A stretch of 64,000 nucleotides of DNA, taken from NCBI RefSeq assembly GCF_027923555.1, contig NZ_AP025523.1:2608484-2672483 (forward strand), given 5' to 3'. Source of the DNA: Vulcanimicrobium alpinum (GTDB lineage Bacteria; Vulcanimicrobiota; Vulcanimicrobiia; Vulcanimicrobiales; Vulcanimicrobiaceae). The position numbers were made by a program, and so were the translations under genes. Of this stretch, positions 1 through 8,649 are shown one piece after another. Position 1 is the first letter of the stretch. Each line of letters opens with the position of its first letter. Under the pieces are notes generated by a model. The model was not told the origin of the DNA and searched no databases. It worked only from the letters and a program-made list of their open reading frames with translations.

Positions 1-978
1 GAACAGCGCGCGGAAGAGAATCACCTCGCCGGCCATCGTCGCGGTGAAACCGAGCGACGATTCGACGTACTGCGGGAGCGTCACCAGACTTCCCATCAGC
101 GAGACGCCCAGACACATCCCCAGCAGGCTCCCGGCGGCGACGCCGGGATTCTTGAGCACGCGCAGGTCGACGACCGGCGCGCGCGTTCCGAACAGCGACC
201 ACGTCACGAACGCTGCGAGGCCGCACGCGGCGAGCACGGTCATCGTCACGATGAGCCGGTCGCCGAACCAGTCCTTCTCCTGTCCTTGGTCGAGGACGTA
301 CTGCAGCGCGCCCAGGCCGACCGCGAGCAGCGCCACGCCCACGGCGTCGAGCGGGAGCCGTTCGGCGCGTTCGGGATCGCGCAGAAAACGCGCGACGATC
401 GCGGCGGCCAGCAGCCCGACCGGGACGTTGACGAAAAACACCCACGGCCACGAGAAGTTGTCCGTGAGCGTCCCGCCCAGCAGCGGCCCGATCGTCGGGC
501 CCACCACCGCGCCGATCGCAAAGACGCCCTGCGCGATCCCCTGACTGCGCTCGGGATAGGTGTCGCGCAGGATCGCCTGCGAGGTCGAGATCAAGCCGCC
601 GCCCCCCGTCCCCTGCACGACGCGCCAGAAGACGATCTCGGCGAGCGAGTGCGAGAGACCGCACATGAGCGACGCGCCGACGAAGATCGAGATCGACGCG
701 AGATAGTAGCGGCGCCGGCCGAAGCGGTGCTGCAGCCACGGCGTGAGCGGGATGACGACGGTGTTCGCGACGAGATACCCGGTGACGACGAACGCGCCTT
801 CCTGCTGGCTCGCGCCGATGTTCCCTTGGATGTACGGCAGCGCAACGTTGACGATCGTCGTGTCGATCAGTTCGAGCAGCGTCGCGAGCACGATCCCGAT
901 CGTGATGATCGCGCGGCGTGCGCCGTACTCGACGACGGGGCTCCAGGCGGCGTCGCGGGATGCGTCGCTCGCGCTCAT
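1..978 (-). CDS. emrB: DHA2-family MFS drug efflux permease (EmrB/QacA type), 3' end outside window
   Basis: Inner-membrane proton-driven multidrug exporter of the 14-TM DHA2 family. The 326 codons in the window read MSASDASRD, then hydrophobic segments with the family signature LLELIDTTIVNVALP near residue 40, followed by GRRRYYLASI and the helix-5 stretch GAVVGPTIGPLLGG. The ATG at 978-976 overlaps the TGA of the upstream tolC fragment (ATGA), so it is the last visible gene of an emrA-tolC-emrB operon transcribed leftward. It should pair with the EmrA-like adaptor at 4117-5409 and the TolC-like channel. Because tolC carries an IS insertion, expression now probably depends on read-through from, or promoters in, the element. 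Substrate is unknown. Confidence 0.9.
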   Translation of the reverse strand, partial: MSASDASRDAAWSPVVEYGARRAIITIGIVLATLLELIDTTIVNVALPYIQGNIGASQQEGAFVVTGYLVANTVVIPLTPWLQHRFGRRRYYLASISIFVGASLMCGLSHSLAEIVFWRVVQGTGGGGLISTSQAILRDTYPERSQGIAQGVFAIGAVVGPTIGPLLGGTLTDNFSWPWVFFVNVPVGLLAAAIVARFLRDPERAERLPLDAVGVALLAVGLGALQYVLDQGQEKDWFGDRLIVTMTVLAACGLAAFVTWSLFGTRAPVVDLRVLKNPGVAAGSLLGMCLGVSLMGSLVTLPQYVESSLGFTATMAGEVILFRALF

Positions 979-1232
979 CGTCCCGCCGCGACGCCGGTGC
1001 CAGCCCGCTCGACGTCGATCCCGTTGCGCGCGAAGATCGTCCCGGTCACGCGTTCGAGCTCGACGACAGCTTTGTTGTAGTCGGACTGTGCCTGCAGTTC
1101 CCGCCCCTGATTGGTCGCTAGGTCGACGAGGCGCTGCAGCACGAGAAACGTCGTCGAACTGCCGCGCGCGAACTTTCGCTGTTCGCTCTCGTACACCGTC
1201 TGCGCGGCCTCGCGCGCCGCGCGCGACGCGCC
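975..1232 (-). pseudogene. tolC-like outer-membrane factor, 3' fragment cut off by IS insertion
   Basis: The C-terminal 85 residues of a TolC-family efflux channel, from GASRAAREAAQTVYESEQRK to GIDVERAGTGVAAGR. The segment has the TolC repeat look (YESEQRKFARGSSTTFLVLQ, then LQAQSDYNKAVVELERVTG). Its first codon follows the CTA codon shared with the 5' fragment at 2555-4120. Removing the IS and one CTAG copy rejoins the pieces in frame as RETRYRL-GASRAAREA, giving a 607-residue protein. The stop TGA (977-975) overlaps the start of the MFS gene. In the present arrangement this part is open only as an extension of a reading frame that starts inside the IS at 1376. Confidence 0.85.
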
Positions 1233-1235
1233 TAG

Positions 1236-2553
1236 CAGCCCCGTGAAAAAATCGGCGCGTGGTTCGCGAACTGCCCGTTCAGCACGGTTTTCGGGAGGTC
1301 GGCGGACCTCTCGAAGCCCGTTGCCGAGCGGTTCATCTCGAAAACGCCCCCTCGGGTCAGCATCACTTCGCATCATGTCGCGGCCCTCAGATTGCGTATC
1401 CTGATCAAGTTGTACGCCGCGGCCGTCCAGCGCACAATGTCGCCGACCAGATCAAGCCCGCGGAAATGCACCTTGCGCAATCGGCCGATCGTCTTGCCCC
1501 ACCCGAAGCTCTCCTCGATCAACTTGCGCCTGCGTTGACTCACCGTGTAGCCCGGATGGCGGACGGTTCGGCGGTCGATCGCGCTGCGGCGACGGGTCGT
1601 ATTTTGAGCAACGTGCGGCGTCACGTTGAGCGCTCGCAACGCCTCGACAAAGTCTTTGGTATCGTACGCCTTGTCGGCGCCGAGCGTGATTCGGTTGCTT
1701 CCGCTGACCCCGCGAATCAATTCCAGCGCTGCTTCGCGTTCGGCGATCCCGGTCGCGCGAGTGGTCTTCACGCCGACTATCAAGCCGTTGCGATTCTCCA
1801 TCAGAGCATGTCCGAGATAGCCGAGAATCGCCGGCGCGCCGCTGCTCTTGCGGTACAACCGCGCGTCCGGATCGGTACTCGAGACGTGCGTCTCGTTGCT
1901 GCGCGGCCGGCCACGAAAGTTCACGCCCTCGTTGCGACCGCCGCTCGAGGTCGGCGGTTCGTCGTCCGACTTGGGCCGAAAGCTCTTGTGGCTGGCCCAC
2001 GCCTCGATTAGCGTCCCATCGACGGTGAAATGCTCGTTCGAGAGCAGTTCGTCGGCACGCGCCCGCTCGACCACGGCGGCGAAGAACCGCTCGGAGATTT
2101 CGCCATTCAAGAACCGATCGCGGTTCTTGCTGAACGTCGAGGGGTCCCAGATCTTGTCGTCCATGCTCAAGCCCACGAACCAACGAAAGAGCAAATTGTA
2201 ACGCAACTGCTCCAGCAGCATCGGCTCGCTGCGGATCGAGTAGAACATTTGCAACAGCAAGGCTCGCAGCAGCTTCTCCGGCGCGATCGATGGCCGGCCC
2301 CGTCGGGAGTAGAGCTTGGAAAACTCCGGCGAGAGTTCGCGCAGAATTTCGTTGACCATCACGCGCATCGGGCGCAACGGATGATCGCCGGGCACGGTGT
2401 CTTCCGGCTGCAACGTCGTCCAAACGGATGCACGCTGCTCATCATGAGTCCGCATCGGCCGCAACCTCACCAAGGTATGAGGAGACTTGCTCTTATAATA
2501 CGCGAAAAACGCCGTCACGCCAACATCAACTCGGCCGATTTTTCATCAGCCTG
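1236..2553 (-). mobile_element. IS5-family insertion sequence, copy 1 (1318 bp)
   Basis: Complete element flanked by a 4-bp target duplication CTAG (1232-1235 and 2554-2557). The end distal to the transposase start begins CAGCCCCGTGAAAAAATCGG. The other end, read inward, is CAGGCTGATGAAAAATCGG, so the imperfect terminal inverted repeats are about 20 bp. It carries one transposase on the minus strand. It is nearly identical to the copies at 13338-14654 and 60131-61445, differing from copy 2 by synonymous changes, one extra C in the run near 1350 and changes near the right tip. It splits a tolC gene. The transposase promoter looks like TTGGCG, 17-bp spacer, TATTAT just inside the right end. The 137 bp after the transposase hold no complete gene. 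Confidence 0.93.
1373..2455 (-). CDS. IS5-family transposase (copy 1)
   Basis: DDE transposase of 360 residues with an N-terminal DUF772-type domain (RRGRPSIAPEKLLRALLLQM, NLLFRWFVGL) and a DDE_Tnp_1 catalytic domain. Visible are the first acidic block FTVDGTLIEAWAS, the second TLGADKAYDTKDF, and the late YTVSQRRRKLIEESFGWGK containing the catalytic glutamate region. I place the start at the ATG of MRTHDEQRAS because a GGTGAGG ribosome site precedes it; the upstream in-frame GTG (2518) lies within the apparent -35/-10 region. The protein is identical to that of copy 2, so both are probably functional. The TGA overlaps an ATG at 1376 that opens a frame running into the tolC fragment. Confidence 0.92.
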   Translation of the reverse strand: MRTHDEQRASVWTTLQPEDTVPGDHPLRPMRVMVNEILRELSPEFSKLYSRRGRPSIAPEKLLRALLLQMFYSIRSEPMLLEQLRYNLLFRWFVGLSMDDKIWDPSTFSKNRDRFLNGEISERFFAAVVERARADELLSNEHFTVDGTLIEAWASHKSFRPKSDDEPPTSSGGRNEGVNFRGRPRSNETHVSSTDPDARLYRKSSGAPAILGYLGHALMENRNGLIVGVKTTRATGIAEREAALELIRGVSGSNRITLGADKAYDTKDFVEALRALNVTPHVAQNTTRRRSAIDRRTVRHPGYTVSQRRRKLIEESFGWGKTIGRLRKVHFRGLDLVGDIVRWTAAAYNLIRIRNLRAAT

Positions 2554-2554
2554 C

Positions 2555-4120
2555 TAGACGGTAGCGCGTCTCGCGCAGCACCTGCACCGCGTTCGAGGCT
2601 TCGGCGCGAAACTGCTCGAGCAGCGCGATCTCCTGCACGTCGAGCGACGCCAGCTGCGCGCGCGCCGCGGCGAGGTTCCCATCGGCGGCGCGGTTGCGCA
2701 GAGGAAGCCCGAAAACGAGCTGGGCCGCGATCACGGGATACTGCGTTTTGGCGAGCTGGGAGAACGCGCTGCCGAGGCTTCCGTTCAGCACGCTCGGCGG
2801 CTGCAGCACGTTGCGGGCGCTCCCCACGAGAGTCGGAATCTGCTGTCCCGGGGGCAGGGTGCGATTCGCGTTCGCAATCAACGCGTTGAGCGCCGCGAAC
2901 TGCGTGCCGAGCGCCGCGGCGATCGGGTTCGCGGCGTCGACGTTGGGGACGCCCGCGATCGCATTCGAGGTCAGGTTGAGTTGAAAATCCGCCTGCGGCC
3001 GGCGCGCGTCGCGCGCGTACGCGACGTTGACCTCGGCTTGCCGGCGCGCATCGCGCAGCTGCGCGAACTCCGCGCGGTTGCGGATCGCCGCTGCGACGGC
3101 GTCGTCGACCGGCGGTTCGTCGGGCGCCTCGCCGGGATTCGTGACCGGCGCCAGGTTGGCGCGCCACAGCGGATCGCCGGCGTCGGCGAGCAGCAGTCCC
3201 TTGAGCGTGTTCTGCAGCCGCGCAACGTTCTCGAGCGCCGAATAGACGGCGTCCTGATAGACCTGTACCTGCACGTTCGCCTCGGCGACGTCGACCGCCG
3301 CCGCGCGGCCCGCCCGCACCAGCCGCACGTTGCTCTGCGCCTGCGCGTACGCTTGCTGCAGCGCGGTTTCCTGAATCGCGACGTTGCGCCAGTTCGCCAC
3401 CAGGTCCCAGTAGGCGTCGGCGACCGCGGCGACCGTCTGGCTCGCCTGCAGCAGCGTCGCGTCGGTCTGCGAGCGTTCGCCGATCACCGCCAGCGCGAGG
3501 GCACGGCGCGCGTCGTCGCTGCGGCTGCCGCGCAGCAGGGGCTGGGTGAGCGCCACCTGCAGCGACGCGGGATAACTCGTCGAGAACCCGGCGCCGACTT
3601 CGTTCGTCGTCGTGCGCTGCGCGTTCAGCGCCGCCGAGAGCCGCGTCCCGCCGTAGGTCTGCGCGGACACTTGCGCGAGCAGGCCGGTCGTGTCTTGCGT
3701 GTACGCTCCGAACGCCGGTCCCGTGACCAGCGGGTTGACGGGGGCGTCGACCGCGTGCGTGTACGACGGCACGACTTGCAGTTTCACATCGTACGCACCG
3801 CGTGCCGCGACGATTTGAAACGCGGCGATCCGCCGGTTCGCTTGCGCGAGCGAGAGGCTCGTGTTCTTCATCAGCGCCATCGCGATCGCGTCGCCGAGCG
3901 CGAGCCCGACCGCGGGCGCTGCGGCGACGCCGGCGATCTCGGCGGGCGGCGGCGCGCCGAGCGGGACAGCGTAGCCGGTCCCCACATCGGGGACGTGCGG
4001 AAGGTTCGGCGTCGGGACCGGCGCGGGCGGGCGTAGCGTGACCGGCCGCACCGGCAGATCGGCGGCACCGGCGCCCATGAGCGCGACGCCGAGCACGGCC
4101 CAGAGCGCTCGGCTGCTCAT
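2555..4120 (-). pseudogene. tolC-like outer-membrane factor, 5' fragment
   Basis: The N-terminal 522 residues of an outer-membrane efflux channel: signal peptide MSSRALWAVLGVALMGAGA, then two OEP-type repeats with VGLALGDAIAMALMKNTSLS near residue 70 and long alpha-helical stretches (TDATLLQASQTVAAVADAYW, NVAIQETALQQAYAQAQ). At codon CTA (2557-2555) the frame enters the IS and stops three codons later, so the last 85 residues including the final helix are lost. Start ATG (4120) overlaps the emrA stop as ATGA. A truncated TolC of this kind would not be expected to form a complete barrel or tunnel. Apart from the IS the reading frame is intact, suggesting recent inactivation. Confidence 0.9.
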
Positions 4121-5409
4121 CGGATGCGGACCGACGGGACCGCCGACATCCCCGGCCGCAACGGATCGTGAGGATCCTCGTCATCCACCTTAATGCGCAC
4201 GGGGATGCGCTGGGTGATCTTCACGAAGTTGCCACTGGCGTTCTGCGCGGGGACGAGCGCGTACGTGTTCTGCGACGCCGGGCCGAGCGCGACGACGCGG
4301 CCGTGAAAGACGCGATGCGGGTACGCGTCGATGCGCACGTCGGCGTCGGCGCCCAGACGCATCCGCTCGATCTGCGTCTCCTTGTAGTTCGCGGTGATGA
4401 ACAGCTTGTGCGCCGGGATGATCGTCAGCAGCGACTGGCCGGGTGCGACGCTCGCACCGACCTCGACCGCCTTCTGTCCGATCGTGCCGTCGACGGGCGA
4501 GCGCACTTCGGTGTAGCCCAATTGATCCTCGGCGCTGCGGACGTTCTCGAGCGCCGTCTCCACCTGCGCGGCGACGGCCTGCGCGTTCGCGGCCTGGGTC
4601 GCGATCCGCGACGGCGCATCGGACTCGCGCAGCCGGCCTTGCGCGGTCGAGAGCGATCCGTTTTGCGCGTCGACCGCGGCGCGCGCGAGCCGCACGTTGA
4701 TCAGCGACGCCTGCACGCGCGCCCGCGCGGCTTGCGCCGCCGCATCGGCCGCCGCGAGCGTGCTGCGCGCCTGCGCCGCCTGCGAGCGCGCCGCCACGTA
4801 CACCGAACGGTCCGCTTCGAACTGCGCCGCCGAGACGTCCCCGTTGCCGAGCAGTTCGCGCGACCGCGCGAAGTCGTCGCGCGCTTTCGCCTCGGCGGCG
4901 AGCGCCGCCGGCAGCCCCGCGGCCGCCGTGGCGCGTTGCGCCTCCGCCTGCGCCAGGGTCGCCCGGTCGATCTCGACCTGCGTCGCGCTTCCCGCGAGCT
5001 GACGGGTGGCGCTGACGACGCTCGCCCGAGCGCTGCGCACGCCGCCGCCGTTCTCCAGGTTCTGCGCGCTCTGCGTCTCGCGGGTGTAATCGACCGTCAC
5101 CGCCGCCGCGCCGGCGCTCGCGCGCTGCGCCGCGAGCGTCGCGCGCTGCTGGGCGAGACGGCGGCGTTCGTCGCGATCGTCGAGGCGAATGAGCAGCTGG
5201 CCTTTGCGCACCGGCTGGTTCGTGTCGATCAGGATCGCGTCGACGCGCTCGGCGATCTTGCTGGTGACCGTCACGACGTCCGTGTCGACTTGCGCGTCGT
5301 CGGTCGTCTCGTGCGCGGCGGCGTACACGATCGCCGGAACGCCCCACACGAGCAGGCCCAGAACGATAGCGCCGGCCGCCGCCAGCGAAGCGATGCGGCG
5401 GCGGCTCAT
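4117..5409 (-). CDS. emrA: HlyD/EmrA-family membrane-fusion (periplasmic adaptor) protein
   Basis: A 430-residue adaptor linking the MFS pump to the TolC channel. One N-terminal TM helix (SLAAAGAIVLGLLVWGVPAIVY) is followed by the lipoyl/biotinyl half-motif TTDDAQVDTDVVTVTSKIAE. A long Ala/Arg/Gln-rich alpha-helical hairpin spans roughly residues 95-280. The second half-motif YTEVRSPVDGTIGQKAVEVG and the beta-barrel segment LLTIIPAHKLFITANYKETQ come next. This DDAQVDTD...SPVDG arrangement is typical of EmrA. The start MSRRRIASL is chosen over longer in-frame options because it overlaps the preceding stop (ATGA, 5409-5406) and leads straight into the TM helix. Confidence 0.92.
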   Translation of the reverse strand: MSRRRIASLAAAGAIVLGLLVWGVPAIVYAAAHETTDDAQVDTDVVTVTSKIAERVDAILIDTNQPVRKGQLLIRLDDRDERRRLAQQRATLAAQRASAGAAAVTVDYTRETQSAQNLENGGGVRSARASVVSATRQLAGSATQVEIDRATLAQAEAQRATAAAGLPAALAAEAKARDDFARSRELLGNGDVSAAQFEADRSVYVAARSQAAQARSTLAAADAAAQAARARVQASLINVRLARAAVDAQNGSLSTAQGRLRESDAPSRIATQAANAQAVAAQVETALENVRSAEDQLGYTEVRSPVDGTIGQKAVEVGASVAPGQSLLTIIPAHKLFITANYKETQIERMRLGADADVRIDAYPHRVFHGRVVALGPASQNTYALVPAQNASGNFVKITQRIPVRIKVDDEDPHDPLRPGMSAVPSVRIR

Positions 5410-5842
5410 GCAGGCTGCAGCGCGACGATCGTGCCGTTCACCTCCGGCTGATCGACGTAATAGAAGCGATACCGCCGTTCCGCGAACCGCCAGCCGTCCG
5501 GCGTACGCACGAGGAGATCGTCGTAACGGCCGAAGTTGCGGTGGCCGGTTCCCGCGACGGAGCGCGCGAACTCGTTCATCGTCGTGTGCGCGGTCGCGCG
5601 ATCGCCGTCGACGGTGACCGCGCTTTCGTGCGCCATCTGCACGAAGAGTCCCCACATTTTCAGGAGGGTATCAGGCCCTCGGCGATTGCGCCGACGCCGG
5701 AGAAGCGCGCGTCGATCGGCGGATCGATCGCCCACACGGCGTCCGGCGTCCATAGCGTCCGAAAAACTGCAAAGTCGCGCCGGTTGATCGCGTCGGTGAA
5801 CGCGGCGATCGTTTGCGTGACGGCAACGGTCTCTGAGATCAT
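5406..5842 (-). pseudogene. SnoaL-like (NTF2-fold) protein, frameshifted
   Basis: First gene of the efflux operon. Frame one begins MISETVAVTQTIAAFTDAIN at 5842 and runs through WTPDAVWAIDPPIDARFSGV to a stop at 5660. A second frame continues the same fold from about 5680 (LLKMWGLFVQMAHES, ATAHTTMNEFARS, VRTPDGWRFAERRYRFYYVD) to a TGA overlapping the emrA start. Together they give a normal ~145-residue SnoaL/NTF2-like polyketide-cyclase or dehydratase-type protein, so I read one gene with a single indel around 5660-5685. A sequencing error or two separately translated pieces cannot be excluded. Function in the operon is unknown. Confidence 0.75.
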
Positions 5843-5876
5843 GCGCCGATCATGCGCGACAGCACGGAACTTTTGG

Positions 5877-5894
5877 TAGAGTAGCGCTACTCTA
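5877..5894. promoter_or_regulatory. Perfect 18-bp palindrome, candidate operator between divergent efflux operon and LuxR gene
   Basis: TAGAGTAGCGCTACTCTA is a perfect inverted repeat in the 104-bp gap between the SnoaL/emrA operon and the LuxR-type regulator. Position and symmetry suggest a dimeric regulator binding site controlling one or both directions. The binder is not known; the adjacent LuxR-family ATPase is one candidate, though LAL regulators do not always use such a perfect dyad. Confidence 0.6.
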
Positions 5895-5946
5895 TCCGGG
5901 TGAAAGGAACACCGGTGCCGACGACCCTGCAGACCGGAGGCGTGCG

Positions 5947-8649
5947 ATGATCTCCCCTTCGCTCCGTGCACCGGAGACGATCGGACGCGCGCGCGAAACC
6001 GCGTTCCTGTCCAACATGCTGGCGCGCGTGCGCACCGAACGGCGGCCGGCGGCGGTGCTCGTCGAAGGTGCGGCCGGGATCGGGAAGACGCGAATCGTCG
6101 AGGACGTGCTGGCGGCGCAGGAGCCCGGTGCCCCGGCGATCCTCGCGACGCACGCCGAGACGGTGCGCCGTCCGCTCCTGGGCCTGCATCTGGGCTTCGA
6201 TCGCGCGTCCCGCGCGTGCCGCGAGAGCGCGCGCGAGACGCTGGCCGAGATCACCGCGCTCCTCGGTCCCGAACGCGCCGCGGAGAAAGCGCGCCGTTTC
6301 GCCGAGATCGCGAAGCTGATCGGGCGGCTGGCGGAGCGCAGCGCGGTGACCATCGCCGTCGAAGACCTGCAGTGGGCCGACGCGACGACGATCGAACTGC
6401 TCCGCTTCCTCGCGGGGCAAGTCCGCGCGGTTCCGCTGATGCTCCTCATGACCGCGCGCACCGGCGGACGCGAGGAATGGCGCGAGCGCTTCCCGCACGC
6501 GGCGCGCGTCCAGCTCGCGCCGCTTTCCTCGGCCGACACGCTGCTGCTCCTGCGGCGTACGGCGAGCGAACTGCGCGACGCACCGCTCGAAGCGCTGCGC
6601 GAGATCGGCAGTCTCGCCGCCGGCAACCCGTTCTACGCGCTCGAATTGCTACGGCATCGGATGGAGGGCGAGCGGGCGATGCCCGTTACGATCGCCGCGC
6701 CGATCCGGCGGCGTTATAGCCGGCTCCCTGCGTCCGCGCGGGCCGTCGTCGACGCAGCGGCCCTCGCGGATACGTTCGCAATTGGCGATCTCTGCGCGCT
6801 GAGCGGTCTCGACGGCGCCGGCGTGCGCCGCGCGCTGGAAGCGGCCGAACGCGCGCAGATCGTGCGCTGCCGCGCTGCGGCATGGTCGTTCGTCCATGCG
6901 ATCACCCAAGCCGCGATCCGTGACGCGATCCCCGCCGAGCGTTCCGCGCCGCTGCACCGTGCGATCGCCGAACGCCTGGAGTCGCGCGGCGACGCGGACG
7001 CAGCGCGCCTCGCCCACCACTGGCGCGGCGCCGGCGAGGCCCGCCGCGCGGCGCGGTTCAGCGTCACCGCCGGCGACGAAGCGATCGCGATGTCCTCGTT
7101 CAGCGATGCGATCCCGCAGTACCGTCACGCGCTTGCCGTCGACGGCGTCGACCCCGCCGAGCGCGCCCGAATCCTCGAACGGCTGGGATTCGCGTCGCTG
7201 GTGTGCGGGCGATTCGCCGATGCGGAGCCGGAGTTGAACGCGGCGCTCGAGGCGTACGAGGCGCTGGGCGATGCCGACGGCGCGACCCGCGTCGACCTGC
7301 ACCGCTGCCGCCTGCGCCACATGCTCACCGATCTCGACGGCTCCAACGCCGCGCTCGAGGGCGCGCTGGCACGGCTCGCCGATCGTCCGCCGTCTGCGCT
7401 TTCGATGAAAGCCTGGGCCGCCGCGGCGCAGAACGCCGCCTACGACGCGGATCGCCCCGGGATGCGCCGCGCGCTCGATGCGGCGATCCCGTCGCTCCCG
7501 TTCGCTGAAGAGACCCAAATCGGCGCCTTTCACAGCGTCGCATCGAAGCTCACCGCGCTCGACGGCGACGTCGACGCGTTCCGGGTCCACGCGTCGGAGG
7601 CGGTCGCCGCCGCCGAACGGTCGCGCATCATCGAGCCGCTCGTCGCAATTCTCGCGAACGTCGGATCGTACGCACCGTTTCTCGGCCTGGGCGGATACGG
7701 CCGCGAACAGCTGGAACGCGCGCTCGATCTCGCGTACGAGTTCGGGCTGCCGTTCCACGTCACCGGGATCGCGACGCAGCTTGCGCGCTTCGCGTTTTTG
7801 GAAGGGCGGATCGGGGACGCGTCGGCGGCGCTTGCCGGGGCGCTCGCAGCGCAGCCCGCGCACGCGACGACGATGGGGCGCCTGTGGAACGCCGCGGTCG
7901 GAATCCCGATCGCGCTCGCTACCGCCGACGAGACGCTGCTCGAGCGCTGCACCGCGCTCGGCGCGGTCGACGAAGCGGTCGGAACGCGCAACCCCGAACT
8001 CGTCGGGATGGCGGCCGTTGCGCACGCACGCCTCGCCGTCCATCGCGGCGACCGCGCCGGTGCAGCCGCGCTGCTGAAGCGCGCGCTCGAGGCGATCGGG
8101 ACGTCGACGATGCCGCCATTTCTCGGCGCGTGGATCGCCTTTGCCGGCGACGACGAGACGCTGCGCGCGGCGCGCGCGCACGCCGAGCGCGCCGCGAACC
8201 CCGCCGCGGTGGCCGAGTCGGCGCTGCTCGAGAGCGAGGACGCACGGCGCCGCAAACAGCGCCGCGCTGCGGCCGACGCCGCCGCGCGGGCCGCGCAGCT
8301 CTATGCCGATCTCGGCTGGCCCGCGTATCGCGCGTACGCGCTCGACGCCGCCGGCCGGCGCGGCGACGCCGTCCGCGCGATGGAGGACCGCGGCCTGCGG
8401 TTCGCGCCGGTGCAAGGCGACGAGCGCGACGACCCCTTCGACGCGCTGACGCCGCGCGAACGCGACGTCGCGCGCCGCGCGGCGGCGGGACTTTCAAATC
8501 GCGAGATCGCCGCGGAGCTTGCCCTCAGCACGCGCACCGTCGAGAACTACCTGCAGTCGGCGTTCGAACGCCTGCGCGTGCGGTCGCGGGGCGAACTGCG
8601 CGACTACGTCGGCGCGTGCGCCCGCCGCGCGACCGGATCCCAGACGTAG
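5947..8649 (+). CDS. LuxR-family (LAL-like) transcriptional regulator with AAA ATPase domain
   Basis: A 900-residue ATP-dependent regulator. An N-terminal AAA_16 ATPase carries Walker A GAAGIGKT (residues 41-48) and a Walker-B-like ITIAVEDLQWAD. A long helical, TPR-like middle is rich in Ala, Arg and Leu. The C-terminal LuxR helix-turn-helix (DALTPRERDVARRAAAGLSN, REIAAELALSTRTVENYLQS) has the conserved TPRE start. Start ATG is preceded by GGAGG (5936-5940) at 6-bp spacing. It diverges from the SnoaL-emrA-tolC-emrB operon and is a plausible regulator of it, by inference from position only. The 3' end overlaps the convergent VOC gene by 46 bp. Confidence 0.92.
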   Translation: MISPSLRAPETIGRARETAFLSNMLARVRTERRPAAVLVEGAAGIGKTRIVEDVLAAQEPGAPAILATHAETVRRPLLGLHLGFDRASRACRESARETLAEITALLGPERAAEKARRFAEIAKLIGRLAERSAVTIAVEDLQWADATTIELLRFLAGQVRAVPLMLLMTARTGGREEWRERFPHAARVQLAPLSSADTLLLLRRTASELRDAPLEALREIGSLAAGNPFYALELLRHRMEGERAMPVTIAAPIRRRYSRLPASARAVVDAAALADTFAIGDLCALSGLDGAGVRRALEAAERAQIVRCRAAAWSFVHAITQAAIRDAIPAERSAPLHRAIAERLESRGDADAARLAHHWRGAGEARRAARFSVTAGDEAIAMSSFSDAIPQYRHALAVDGVDPAERARILERLGFASLVCGRFADAEPELNAALEAYEALGDADGATRVDLHRCRLRHMLTDLDGSNAALEGALARLADRPPSALSMKAWAAAAQNAAYDADRPGMRRALDAAIPSLPFAEETQIGAFHSVASKLTALDGDVDAFRVHASEAVAAAERSRIIEPLVAILANVGSYAPFLGLGGYGREQLERALDLAYEFGLPFHVTGIATQLARFAFLEGRIGDASAALAGALAAQPAHATTMGRLWNAAVGIPIALATADETLLERCTALGAVDEAVGTRNPELVGMAAVAHARLAVHRGDRAGAAALLKRALEAIGTSTMPPFLGAWIAFAGDDETLRAARAHAERAANPAAVAESALLESEDARRRKQRRAAADAAARAAQLYADLGWPAYRAYALDAAGRRGDAVRAMEDRGLRFAPVQGDERDDPFDALTPRERDVARRAAAGLSNREIAAELALSTRTVENYLQSAFERLRVRSRGELRDYVGACARRATGSQT

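Noticed and set aside
2526-4184. Long Arg-rich reading frame antisense/offset to tolC
   Set aside because: Low-complexity shadow of the high-GC tolC gene in another frame; no ribosome site or family resemblance.
5406-5842. Two separate small genes upstream of emrA
   Set aside because: The two frames complete one SnoaL-like domain and the downstream part has no start of its own.
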